Below the pieces are notes generated by a model. The model was not told where the DNA came from. It worked only from the letters and a program-made list of their open reading frames with translations, and searched no databases. Source: Flavobacterium sp. YJ01 (GTDB lineage: Bacteria; Bacteroidota; Bacteroidia; Flavobacteriales; Flavobacteriaceae). Taken from it: a stretch of DNA of 64,000 nucleotides. Location of the stretch: NCBI RefSeq assembly GCF_029320955.1, contig NZ_CP119757.1, positions 1,240,001 to 1,304,000 on the forward strand, given 5' to 3'. The position numbers and the translations under genes were made by a program. Numbering within the stretch: the first letter of the stretch is position 1; every line of letters starts with the position of its first letter. Of this stretch, positions 26,899-34,599 are shown in pieces.

Positions 26899-29280
26899 AT
26901 GATTACAAAAAATACCTGCACATTTTTTCTTTTTATTTTAACGATTTTCACCTCATTTGCGCAGGAAAAATTCACTCTAAGCGGAACTATCATTGACAGC
27001 AAAAACAACGAAACTCTAATTGGAGTTAACATCTATATTCCTTCATTAAAAATTGGAACAACTACAAACGAATATGGATTTTATTCTCTTTCTGCACCAA
27101 AAGGAGAATATGAAATTGAAATCAGTTACGTAGGTTATCAAACCATTCAAAAAAATATTATTTTAAATCAGAATACAAAAAACAATTTTTCTATAAAAGA
27201 AGGCGGCGAAGAACTTCAAGAAGTTGTCATTACAGAGAATAAAGGCAAAATAAATATTAAGTCGCCAGAAATGAGCGTTAATAAACTTTCTATTTCGACC
27301 ATCAAAAAAATGCCGGTTGTTTTAGGAGAAGTTGATGTTCTAAAATCTATTTTATTACTTCCCGGAGTTACCAATGCAGGTGAAGGCGCTTCTGGATTTA
27401 ATGTTCGCGGAGGCGGCGCAGATCAGAACTTGATTCTTTTGGATGAAGCTACAATATTTAATTCTTCTCACGTTTTTGGATTTTTCTCTGTTTTTAACCC
27501 AGATGCCATTAAAGATTTAAAATTGTATAAAGGTGGAATTCCAGCACGTTACGGCGGCAGAGCTTCATCCGTTTTGGATATTTATCAAAAAGACGGAAGC
27601 AGTAAAGATTTTCATATGAATGGCGGTATAGGCCTAATTTCAAGTCGATTACTTGCTGAAGGTCCGATTGTGAAAGATAAAGGTTCTTTTTTGATTGGAG
27701 GAAGAGCTTCTTATACGCATTTATTTTTAAAACTTTCAGAAGACAATAAAGATAATTTGGCTTATTTTTATGATTTAAACACCAAGCTAAGTTATAAACT
27801 AAACGAAAACAACAGTTTATATCTCTCGGGCTATTTTGGTCGTGATGTTTTTAGACTCAACAAAAGTTTTACCAATACATACGGAAATTCTATTTTAAAT
27901 TTGAGATGGAATCATTTGTATTCTGATAAATTATTTTCAAATCTCTCTTTAATTTACAGCGATTATTATTACGGTCTTGACTTAGATTTTGTTGGTTTCA
28001 AATGGGATTCAGGAATTAAAAACTACAATATTAAATACGATCTCAAACATTATCTTTCTGATAAATTGAAACTTAATTATGGCGTAAACGGAACGTATTA
28101 TGAATTTAATCCCGGAACCATTAAGCCAACAGGAACAGATTCTGGAATAAATCCTGACCAATTAGATAAAAAATATGCTTTTGAACCCTCGGCTTATTTA
28201 GATGCCGAAAGTCAGCTTTCTAACAAAATTACCGTTGCCTACGGATTACGTTATAGTTTATTTTACAGATTAGGTTCTTCAACGATTAATTATTACGACA
28301 ATAATGAAGCCGTTGTTTTTGATAATGAAATGCAGATTTATGAAAAAGGCACACCAACGGCAACAAAATATTTCGGCAAGAATAAAGCCATTAAAAGCTA
28401 TAATAATTTTGAACCAAGATTTTCTGTTTCTTATCAATTAAATGAAAATCAAGCTTTAAAATCAAGTTATAATCGAATGGCGCAATATCTTCAGCTAATT
28501 TCAAATACTTCTTCTCCTACTCCGCTAGATGTCTGGATGCCTAGTGATAATTACATCAAACCTCAATTGGCAGATCAGGTTGCTTTAGGATATTTTCGAA
28601 ACATCAGAAATGGTGATTATTCTTTTGAAATTGAAACCTATTATAAGGAAATTCAAAATAGATTAGATTATATTGACGGAGCCGATCTAATAGCCAACGA
28701 TGCGATTGAACAAGTTATTTTAAATGGTCAGATGCGATCTTATGGTTTAGAAATTATGTTCAAGAAAAACAAAGGCAAGTTTAATGGCTGGATCTCTTAT
28801 ACTTTATCAAAATCGGAACAGCAAACACCAGGAAGAACGCCTGAAGAACCAGGAATTAATAATGGAAAATGGTACGCTTCTGCTTATGACAAAACGCATA
28901 ATTTAGCTATCACATCTGCTTACAATTTAAATGAAAAATGGTCTTTTGGCGCTAATTTCGCCTTGCAGTCTGGACAACCTGTAACTTATCCAAACGGTCA
29001 ATATGAGTATTTAGGAATTACCGTTCCGAGTTATGGATTAAGAAATGAAAACCGACTTCCCGCTTATCATCATTTGGATATTTCGGCTACTTTGACACCG
29101 CGAAAAAATAAGGATAGAAATTGGAAAGGAGAATGGGTTTTCAGTATTTATAATCTTTATAACCGAATGAATGCCGCATCGATTAACTTTCGCCAAAATG
29201 TTGACACTGGCGTAAATGAAGCTGTACAATTATCTATATTCGGGGTTGTTCCAGCAGTAAGTTATAATTTCAAATTCTAA
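26899..29280 (+). CDS. TonB-dependent outer-membrane receptor with carboxypeptidase-like N-terminal domain
   Basis: 793 residues. Signal peptide (FFLFILTIFTSFAQ); a CarboxypepD_reg-like beta-sandwich (FTLSGTIIDSKNNETLIGVN to about residue 90); a plug domain (LGEVDVLKSILLLPGVTNAG, GFNVRGGGADQNLILLDEA, FNPDAIKDLKLYKGGIPARY, about 110-230); and a 22-stranded barrel to the C-terminus. It imports a substrate across the outer membrane with TonB-ExbBD energy. The partner is a DUF4249 lipoprotein two bases downstream rather than SusD, so this is a TonB receptor/DUF4249 pair, not a classical polysaccharide locus. The substrate is unknown. Confidence 0.94.
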   Translation: MITKNTCTFFLFILTIFTSFAQEKFTLSGTIIDSKNNETLIGVNIYIPSLKIGTTTNEYGFYSLSAPKGEYEIEISYVGYQTIQKNIILNQNTKNNFSIKEGGEELQEVVITENKGKINIKSPEMSVNKLSISTIKKMPVVLGEVDVLKSILLLPGVTNAGEGASGFNVRGGGADQNLILLDEATIFNSSHVFGFFSVFNPDAIKDLKLYKGGIPARYGGRASSVLDIYQKDGSSKDFHMNGGIGLISSRLLAEGPIVKDKGSFLIGGRASYTHLFLKLSEDNKDNLAYFYDLNTKLSYKLNENNSLYLSGYFGRDVFRLNKSFTNTYGNSILNLRWNHLYSDKLFSNLSLIYSDYYYGLDLDFVGFKWDSGIKNYNIKYDLKHYLSDKLKLNYGVNGTYYEFNPGTIKPTGTDSGINPDQLDKKYAFEPSAYLDAESQLSNKITVAYGLRYSLFYRLGSSTINYYDNNEAVVFDNEMQIYEKGTPTATKYFGKNKAIKSYNNFEPRFSVSYQLNENQALKSSYNRMAQYLQLISNTSSPTPLDVWMPSDNYIKPQLADQVALGYFRNIRNGDYSFEIETYYKEIQNRLDYIDGADLIANDAIEQVILNGQMRSYGLEIMFKKNKGKFNGWISYTLSKSEQQTPGRTPEEPGINNGKWYASAYDKTHNLAITSAYNLNEKWSFGANFALQSGQPVTYPNGQYEYLGITVPSYGLRNENRLPAYHHLDISATLTPRKNKDRNWKGEWVFSIYNLYNRMNAASINFRQNVDTGVNEAVQLSIFGVVPAVSYNFKF

Positions 29281-29309
29281 AAATGAAGTCTGAAACTAAA
29301 AATATACTT

Positions 29310-30131
29310 ATGAAAAAATTAGTTTTTTTTATCGCATTTTTTACTTCTCTTTTCTTTACAAGCTGTGAAGATGTTGTTGATGTTGACTTAGACACTGCGC
29401 CTCCAAAATTGGTTATCGAAGCAGCAATTAATTGGGAAAAAGGTTCAACAGGCAGACAACAAGTTATTAAATTAACAACCACAACAGGTTATTTTGATCA
29501 ATTAGTGCCTATAGTTTCTGGCGCGGTAATTTTTGTAAACAATAGCAAAAATCAAAGATTCAATTTTACAGAGCTTAATAAATCTGGTCGTTATGTCTGC
29601 AATAATTTTATACCAGTTATTAATGAAACCTACACTCTAACCGTTATTAACGAAGGAAATACCTATACTGCAACTGAAACCTTAAAATCTGTTGCGCCGA
29701 TAACTCGAATTGAACAAAAAAACGACGGCGGTTTTACAGGAAAAGAAATCGAAATAAAAGCTTTTTACACTGATCCAGCTGATGAAGAAAATTATTATTT
29801 GTTTAAATACGTTTATTCTAGCAAAGTAACTTCATCTTATTACGTATCTGAAGATAAATTTTATCAGGGAAATGAAATCTACAGCAGCACCGAAGATGAG
29901 GATTTAAAGGCTGGAGATGAAATTGAAGTAACACATTACGGCATCTCCAAACAATATTATAATTACATGAATATTCTAGTAAGCATTGCGGGTTCTAACG
30001 TTGGAGGTCCGTTTCAGTCTCCGCCAGCAACTGTAAAAGGAAATATAATTAATACAACAGATAAAAATAATTATCCTCTCGGCTATTTCTCTTTGAGCGA
30101 AACCGATCATAAAAAATACAAAATCGAATAA
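29310..30131 (+). CDS. DUF4249 family lipoprotein
   Basis: 273 residues from the ATG at 29310; the frame begins at 29283, but the lipoprotein signal starts at MKKLVFFIAFFTSLFFTSCE. The cysteine is followed by EDVVDVDLDTAPPKLVIEAAI, the DUF4249 signature, and later NETYTLTVINEGNTYTATETL and FTDP-like FYTDPADEENYYLF. These Ig-like lipoproteins are found with TonB-dependent receptors in Bacteroidetes and probably act as surface partners. The longer start would make the gene begin two bases after the receptor stop; translational coupling is likely either way. Confidence 0.9.
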   Translation: MKKLVFFIAFFTSLFFTSCEDVVDVDLDTAPPKLVIEAAINWEKGSTGRQQVIKLTTTTGYFDQLVPIVSGAVIFVNNSKNQRFNFTELNKSGRYVCNNFIPVINETYTLTVINEGNTYTATETLKSVAPITRIEQKNDGGFTGKEIEIKAFYTDPADEENYYLFKYVYSSKVTSSYYVSEDKFYQGNEIYSSTEDEDLKAGDEIEVTHYGISKQYYNYMNILVSIAGSNVGGPFQSPPATVKGNIINTTDKNNYPLGYFSLSETDHKKYKIE

Positions 30132-30134
30132 TTT

Positions 30135-30617
30135 ATGCAGCCCTTAATCAAAACCTTAACCGAAAAAAAACTTACTGGTCATTTTATAGAAATGTCCTTC
30201 ATCGAAAACAAAACTTTTCAATTATGGAATGCTTTTATGCCAAAAAAGAAAGAAATTAAAAATACAATAAATTCAAATTTGTATTCGCTAGAAGTTTATC
30301 CAGAAAATTATTTTGATAATTTTAATCCTAGCGACAATTTCCAGAAATGGGCCGCTGTAGAAGTTTCTGACTATGAAGACCTTCCGCATGGAATGAAAAC
30401 ATTAGTCGTTTCTGGAGGTTTGTATGCCGTTTTTCTTCACTTTGGACCAGCAACAGAAGCTCACAAAACTTACAATTACATTTTTGCAGAATGGCTTCCA
30501 AATTCAGCATATATTGTTGACGAAAGACCTCATTTTGCCGTAATGAATGAAAAATATAAAAAAGACGATCCGAATTCTGAGGAAGAAATCTGGATTCCGA
30601 TAAAAAACAGAAATTAA
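30135..30617 (+). CDS. GyrI-like small-molecule-binding domain protein
   Basis: 160 residues. It matches the GyrI-like/AraC effector-binding domain: FIENKTFQLWNAFMPKKKEI near the N-terminus, NLYSLEVYPENYFDNFNPS, WAAVEVSDYEDLPHGMKTLVVSGGLYAVFLHFGPATEAHKTYNYIF, and the ending ERPHFAVMNEKYKKDDP...EEIWIPI. The conserved Glu-rich end is typical. Stand-alone members bind hydrophobic cations or act as hydrolases. It follows the DUF4249 gene by 3 bases and shares its stop with the next start (TAATG), so the four genes are a tight unit. Confidence 0.88.
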   Translation: MQPLIKTLTEKKLTGHFIEMSFIENKTFQLWNAFMPKKKEIKNTINSNLYSLEVYPENYFDNFNPSDNFQKWAAVEVSDYEDLPHGMKTLVVSGGLYAVFLHFGPATEAHKTYNYIFAEWLPNSAYIVDERPHFAVMNEKYKKDDPNSEEEIWIPIKNRN

Positions 30618-31066
30618 TGACACTAATTCAAACCTTAAAAATACTTTTTAATCGCGATTTAGATAAACTTAAATTCGAAATCGAATCGTATGAAAACGAA
30701 AATTCATTATGGCTTATCGATAAAAACATATCCAATTCGGCAGGAAATCTTTGTCTTCATTTAATTGGAAATCTGAATACTTACATTGGAGCCGAAATTG
30801 GAAAAACAGGTTATGTTCGAAATCGTCCTTTAGAATTCTCGTTAAAAGATATTCCAAAATCTGAGTTAATCTCAAAAATAGAAAATACAATTTCAGTAGT
30901 AAATAATGCTCTAGATTCTTTAACCGAAACTGATTTAGAGAAAATTTATCCTCAAATTGTATTTGAAAAAGAAATGACAACAGGATTTTTCTTAGTTCAT
31001 CTTTCAACACATTTAACTTATCATTTAGGACAAATAAATTACCACCGAAGATTATTAGATTTCTGA
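30617..31066 (+). CDS. DinB-like (DUF1572) four-helix protein
   Basis: 149 residues. DinB/DUF1572-type four-helix bundle with a likely metal site: a His in GNLCLHLIGNLNTYIGAEI and two in VHLSTHLTYHLGQINYHRRLL, the family's C-terminal HxxxHxGQ pattern. The fold is shared by bacillithiol- and mycothiol-dependent transferases; Bacteroidetes members are mostly uncharacterised. The start codon overlaps the stop of the GyrI-like gene by one base (TAATG), indicating translational coupling. A second DinB-like gene is at 54079. Confidence 0.88.
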   Translation: MTLIQTLKILFNRDLDKLKFEIESYENENSLWLIDKNISNSAGNLCLHLIGNLNTYIGAEIGKTGYVRNRPLEFSLKDIPKSELISKIENTISVVNNALDSLTETDLEKIYPQIVFEKEMTTGFFLVHLSTHLTYHLGQINYHRRLLDF

Positions 31067-31162
31067 TTTTAGATTTTAGATTGTAGATTTTAGATTGTAG
31101 ATTTTAGATTATTTAAAAGTCGAAAAAAATCTAAAATTTAAAATCTACAATCTAAAATTCTA
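31063..31162. repeat. TAGATT(T/G) tandem and inverted repeat
   Basis: A 6-7-base unit (TAGATTT/TAGATTG) is repeated in tandem from 31066. It is mirrored by TAAAATCTACAATCTA at 31138-31153, giving a perfect stem of at least 15 bp with TAGATTGTAGATTTTA. It probably acts as a terminator-like hairpin before the thiN promoter. Confidence 0.8.
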
Positions 31163-31167
31163 ACCCG

Positions 31168-31175
31168 TATCTTTG
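31168..31175 (+). promoter_or_regulatory. Promoter -7 box for thiN
   Basis: TATCTTTG, exact consensus, 22 bases before the ATG at 31198. Confidence 0.65.
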
Positions 31176-31197
31176 CTTCACATTCAAAAAAACTCAC

Positions 31198-31860
31198 ATG
31201 TCATCACATCATATAGTACGAGACGATCAGGAACCAGCTTTAATAATTGCGAATGGAGCGGCTTGCGATCCTGAACTTTTAGGACAATTATTAGAATGGT
31301 CTCCTTTGGTTGTTGTTTTAGATTCGGCTATAGAAAGAGTCATTGAGTTAGGCATAAAAGTCGATGTTCTTTTGGGAGATTTTGATTATGGATTTGATCC
31401 AGAAATTTACAAAACATCGCAATTTCCAATAGAAATCGTTCATACTCCAGACCAAGATAAAACAGATCTGGAAAAAGCTTTTGATTATCTTATCGAAAGA
31501 AAAATTCCAGCCGTAAACGTCGTTTGGGCAACTGGAAAACGCGCCGATCATACTATTACAAATTTGACCAATATTGTTCGTTATCGTAATCTGATTAAGA
31601 TTGTAATTCTCGACGATCATTCGAAAATATTTCTTTTGCCTTCAAAATTTGAGAAATGGTACACTGCAAAAACTCCCATTTCTCTAATTCCTATTGGTGT
31701 CGTAAATGGAATTAATTCTACCAATTTGAAATACGAATTAAACGATGATACACTTACAATGGGCTACAGAACTGGAAGCAGTAATTCTGTTGAAAAAGAT
31801 GGCATTGTAACGATTACACATCGCGAAGGAGATTTACTTTTAATGGAATGTTTTGATTAG
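31198..31860 (+). CDS. thiN: Thiamine diphosphokinase
   Basis: 220 residues. Transfers pyrophosphate from ATP to thiamine, making thiamine diphosphate in the cytoplasm. Motifs: LIIANGAACDPELL, VVLDSAIERVIELG, DVLLGDFDYG (nucleotide/Mg site), HTPDQDKTDLEKAFDYL (the DQxxTDxxKA hallmark), ATGKRADHTITNL and a C-terminal sandwich with YELNDDTLTMGYRTGSSN followed by TITHREGDLLL. The family is clear from the DQDKTD motif. No thi operon genes adjoin and no TPP riboswitch is seen upstream; a plain promoter is present. Confidence 0.94.
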   Translation: MSSHHIVRDDQEPALIIANGAACDPELLGQLLEWSPLVVVLDSAIERVIELGIKVDVLLGDFDYGFDPEIYKTSQFPIEIVHTPDQDKTDLEKAFDYLIERKIPAVNVVWATGKRADHTITNLTNIVRYRNLIKIVILDDHSKIFLLPSKFEKWYTAKTPISLIPIGVVNGINSTNLKYELNDDTLTMGYRTGSSNSVEKDGIVTITHREGDLLLMECFD

Positions 31861-31880
31861 AAAAATTAAAAAATAAAAAA

Positions 31881-31954
31881 GTCCCAGCGGGACGAAATAT
31901 TTTCTTTAATGATAAATCAATCTACTATAAATATTACGCTCCTATGGAGCATTC
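31881..31954. repeat. GAAATATTT palindromic elements, inverted pair upstream of rlmF
   Basis: GTCCCAGCGGGACGAAATATTT (31881-31902), whose 5' part is itself a palindrome, is opposed by the reverse-oriented copy TATTACGCTCCTATGGAGC (about 31931-31950). Together they form one inverted pair. Further copies lie downstream of rlmF at 32976-33154. Confidence 0.85.
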
Positions 31955-31972
31955 TTTAAAAAAAGGAATACC

Positions 31973-31980
31973 TATCTTTG
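31973..31980 (+). promoter_or_regulatory. Promoter -7 box that fixes the rlmF start
   Basis: TATCTTTG lies inside the longer reading frame that opens at 31944. Transcription from here cannot include that ATG, so the ATG at 31998 is the start. Confidence 0.7.
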
Positions 31981-31997
31981 TCTCGAAATCAATAAAA

Positions 31998-32945
31998 ATG
32001 AAAGCAGAAAACAATTCACAAAAAGACAATTTACACCCAAGAAATCTTCATCGTTCTAGATATGATTTCGAAAAACTGATTTCAAATTGTCCAGAATTGA
32101 AAGCTTTTGTTTCTATCAATAAATTCGGAATAGAAACGGTCGATTTCAGTAATCCGCTTGCTGTAAAAACTTTAAATAAAGCTTTACTTCAAACCTATTA
32201 CAATATTCAAAATTGGGATATTCCTAAAAATTATCTTTGCCCGCCAATTCCTGGGCGTGGAGATTATATTCATTACATAGCAGATTTATTGGCAGAAAGC
32301 AACAACAATCAAATTCCCGAAACACCTCATGTTTTAGGTTTGGATATCGGAACTGGTGCCAATTTAATTTATCCAATTTTAGGAAATTCGATTTACAATT
32401 GGAGTTTTGTCGGAACAGATATTGACCAAAAAGCTATCGAAAATTGCAGTAAAATTATTGAAGCAAATCCAGATTTAATCGATTCTATCAGTTTACAACA
32501 GCAAACAGAATCTCGATTTATTTTTAAAAATATAATTACACCCGAAGATCGTTTTACATTCACGATGTGTAATCCGCCTTTTCACGCATCTGCGAAAGAA
32601 GCCAATAAAAGTACTTCTAGAAAAGTTTCCAACCTTAATCCGAAAGAAAAAAGAAATACAAATCCCGTTTTAAATTTCGGTGGTCAAAATGCTGAATTAT
32701 GGTGCGACGGAGGTGAAATCGGATTCATAACTCAAATGATTTACGAAAGTGCAAAATATCCATCGCAAGTTTTATGGTTTACAACTTTAGTTTCGAAAAA
32801 AGAAAATCTTTCTTCGATTTATAAAATCTTGAAGAAAGTAAATGCCGTTTCGGTAAAAACGATCGAAATGTCGCAAGGAAAGAAAAACAGTCGTATTGTG
32901 GCTTGGAGTTTTTTAAGTGATAATCATCGAAATTTTTTAATTTAA
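31998..32945 (+). CDS. rlmF: 23S rRNA (adenine1618-N6)-methyltransferase RlmF
   Basis: About 315 residues from the ATG at 31998. It begins with the family's LHPRNLHRSRYDFEKLI and LKAFVSINKFGIETVDFSNP. The AdoMet-binding motif is HVLGLDIGTGANLIYPILG; the catalytic NPPF motif of N6-adenine methyltransferases is in TFTMCNPPFHASAKEA. WCDGGEIGFITQMI follows. It methylates A1618 of 23S rRNA. An earlier ATG at 31944 lies within a repeat and upstream of the -7 box, so it is rejected. Palindromic repeat elements flank the gene on both sides. Confidence 0.96.
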   Translation: MKAENNSQKDNLHPRNLHRSRYDFEKLISNCPELKAFVSINKFGIETVDFSNPLAVKTLNKALLQTYYNIQNWDIPKNYLCPPIPGRGDYIHYIADLLAESNNNQIPETPHVLGLDIGTGANLIYPILGNSIYNWSFVGTDIDQKAIENCSKIIEANPDLIDSISLQQQTESRFIFKNIITPEDRFTFTMCNPPFHASAKEANKSTSRKVSNLNPKEKRNTNPVLNFGGQNAELWCDGGEIGFITQMIYESAKYPSQVLWFTTLVSKKENLSSIYKILKKVNAVSVKTIEMSQGKKNSRIVAWSFLSDNHRNFLI

Positions 32946-33291
32946 AACATTTGCTTTCAGTAATAATTAGAATATGTCGCTCCGCTGGAGCTTTAGAATA
33001 TGGCTTAGAAATCTTGCTATAGATATTTGGCTCCTCTGGAGCCTTACCACAAATTGATGAATTAATGATTTTGGGAATAGTCCCTGCGGGACGAAATATT
33101 TATAGAAGATTATTAGTCGTAGTTTGAAAGCTCCAGAGGGGCGAAATATTTTTTGATAAGCTAAAAGTTCGACAAATGAAAACCTAGAAAACCGCAAACA
33201 AACTACTTCAAATATCTGATTTCCAATACCAAATTTTGATTTTTTAGTTTGCTTTTGCTACATTTATTGTAAACTATTTAAAATCAAGATT
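32946..33291. repeat. Four copies of the GAAATATTT palindromic element downstream of rlmF
   Basis: This 346-base gap has no gene. It contains two elements in reverse orientation (GCTCCGCTGGAGC at 32979-32991 and GGCTCCTCTGGAGCC at about 33029-33043) and two in forward orientation (GTCCCTGCGGGACGAAATATT from 33080 and GCTCCAGAGGGGCGAAATATT from 33130). The two pairs face each other, so the whole can fold as one long hairpin. The last 90 bases are AT-rich and hold a probable promoter (TACATTTA near 33258). Confidence 0.85.
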
Positions 33292-33528
33292 ATGGCAGAA
33301 TACATTGGTTATCTCGCGTCTGTTTTTATTGTTGGTGGTTTCTTGCTGAAAAACCTTAGAACAATCCGATTTATTAATATGTTTGGCTGTATTTGCTTTG
33401 TCATTTACGGTATTTTTCTAAATGATTACAGAGATTTCAATCAATGGCTTTGGCCAGTAATTATTCCAAATGCAATTCTAGCATTTGTGCAGATTTACTA
33501 TCTGACTTCTAAAACTGAAAAATCTTAA
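33292..33528 (+). CDS. Small YgjV-like membrane protein
   Basis: 78 residues with three hydrophobic segments: YIGYLASVFIVGGFLLKNL, INMFGCICFVIYGIFL and LWPVIIPNAILAFVQIYYL. The order (an SVFIVGGFL helix, the LRTIRFINMFGC loop, an FVIYGIFLNDY helix, then a final helix with an Asn) recalls the YgjV/SemiSWEET-like small membrane proteins. The loop residues RTIRFINM are well conserved in such proteins. No experimental function is known to me. It is monocistronic. Confidence 0.7.
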   Translation: MAEYIGYLASVFIVGGFLLKNLRTIRFINMFGCICFVIYGIFLNDYRDFNQWLWPVIIPNAILAFVQIYYLTSKTEKS

Positions 33529-33613
33529 AATTATGATACTTTAAAGTAAAATTCTAATACACTTTTAGGCTACTCAAATCGTAACTTTAAGCTTAAAATT
33601 GAATTTTATCACC

Positions 33614-34552
33614 ATGTTAAAACAATATTCCCGAATCTTAATTGTATTATTTTTAGTTTCAAGTTGTGCTTCAAAAAAACCAAAATTTGAAGATTATGTT
33701 TTTAAAACCAAAAACGAAGAAGTAAATTATCAAGCAGCTTATGATAAAGCTTTGAAACTTTGGAACATTCCTTACACAGAAGAAGATGTAAAAACAAGTT
33801 TCGGAACAGCGCATGTTGTAATGGCTGGACCAAAAAACGGAAAAGATCTGGTTTTGCTTCACGGAATGGATGCCAGTTCTACCATGTGGTATCCGAATAT
33901 TAAGGCTTTAGCCAAAAATCACCGCATTTACGCAATTGATTTTATAATGGAACCCAACAAATCTAATTTGACTACGAAGCCACTTTCGTCAAAAGATATT
34001 CTTGTTTTTTATAATGAAGTTTTCAATCATTATAAACTAAAGAAATTCGATGTTGTCGCTGCTTCTCGAGGTGGCTGGATTGCTACTTTATTAGCAACTC
34101 AAAAATCCAATTCGATAGATAAAATTGTGCTGTTAAGTCCTGCACAAACTTTTAAATTTATTGATCAGCCTAGAAAAACGTCAGCAGCTTTGATGCTGAA
34201 ATTTTTTCCAAGTGAAAAAAAATTCGGAAAAACATTGAAGACTTTTTCTACACATCCAGAAAATATTAGTGTCATTTATAAGAGACAATTTTATTTGGCG
34301 AATAAATATGCAAAATCCAATTCGAGCATGCTCAAAATGATGCCTTTTTCAGATAAAGAATTAGAATCAATTCAAAATCCAGTTTTGGTTTTAATCGGTG
34401 ATAATGATGTTATTAATTCTGAAGAAAGTCTAGAAAGAGCAAAAAAATATCTATCAAATAGTAAAACAAAAATTATAAAAGATGCTGGACATTTTTTAAC
34501 CATCGATCAGCCAAAGACTGTAAACGATGCCGTTATTAATTTTTTAGATTAG
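33614..34552 (+). CDS. Alpha/beta hydrolase lipoprotein
   Basis: 312 residues from the ATG at 33614 (an in-frame ATG also occurs at 33599). Lipoprotein signal LKQYSRILIVLFLVSSCASK with the lipobox VSSC. The hydrolase core: VLLHGMDASSTMWYPNIKAL (oxyanion region), AIDFIMEPNKSN, the nucleophile elbow VAASRGGWIATLLA (ASRGG instead of GxSxG), the acid in VLIGDNDVINSEE and the His in DAGHFLTIDQP. It is anchored in the envelope, facing the periplasm or surface. The substrate is unknown. The ASRGG elbow is a recurrent variant in this fold, so the triad looks intact. Confidence 0.87.
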   Translation: MLKQYSRILIVLFLVSSCASKKPKFEDYVFKTKNEEVNYQAAYDKALKLWNIPYTEEDVKTSFGTAHVVMAGPKNGKDLVLLHGMDASSTMWYPNIKALAKNHRIYAIDFIMEPNKSNLTTKPLSSKDILVFYNEVFNHYKLKKFDVVAASRGGWIATLLATQKSNSIDKIVLLSPAQTFKFIDQPRKTSAALMLKFFPSEKKFGKTLKTFSTHPENISVIYKRQFYLANKYAKSNSSMLKMMPFSDKELESIQNPVLVLIGDNDVINSEESLERAKKYLSNSKTKIIKDAGHFLTIDQPKTVNDAVINFLD

Positions 34553-34599
34553 CGTTCAAACTTCGTATCTTTACAAAACCAAATTTTCAGTATACGCAA

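Noticed and set aside
30714..31010. 98-codon frame antisense to the DinB-like gene
   Set aside because: The sense frame has clear DinB motifs and operon coupling; the antisense product is Leu/Phe-rich and featureless.
31066..31197. TPP riboswitch before thiamine diphosphokinase
   Set aside because: No CUGAGA-type or other thi-box core is seen; the gap is an AT-rich repeat plus a plain promoter.
32967..33197. 76-codon frame in the gap after rlmF
   Set aside because: It consists almost entirely of the palindromic repeat elements and has no independent support.
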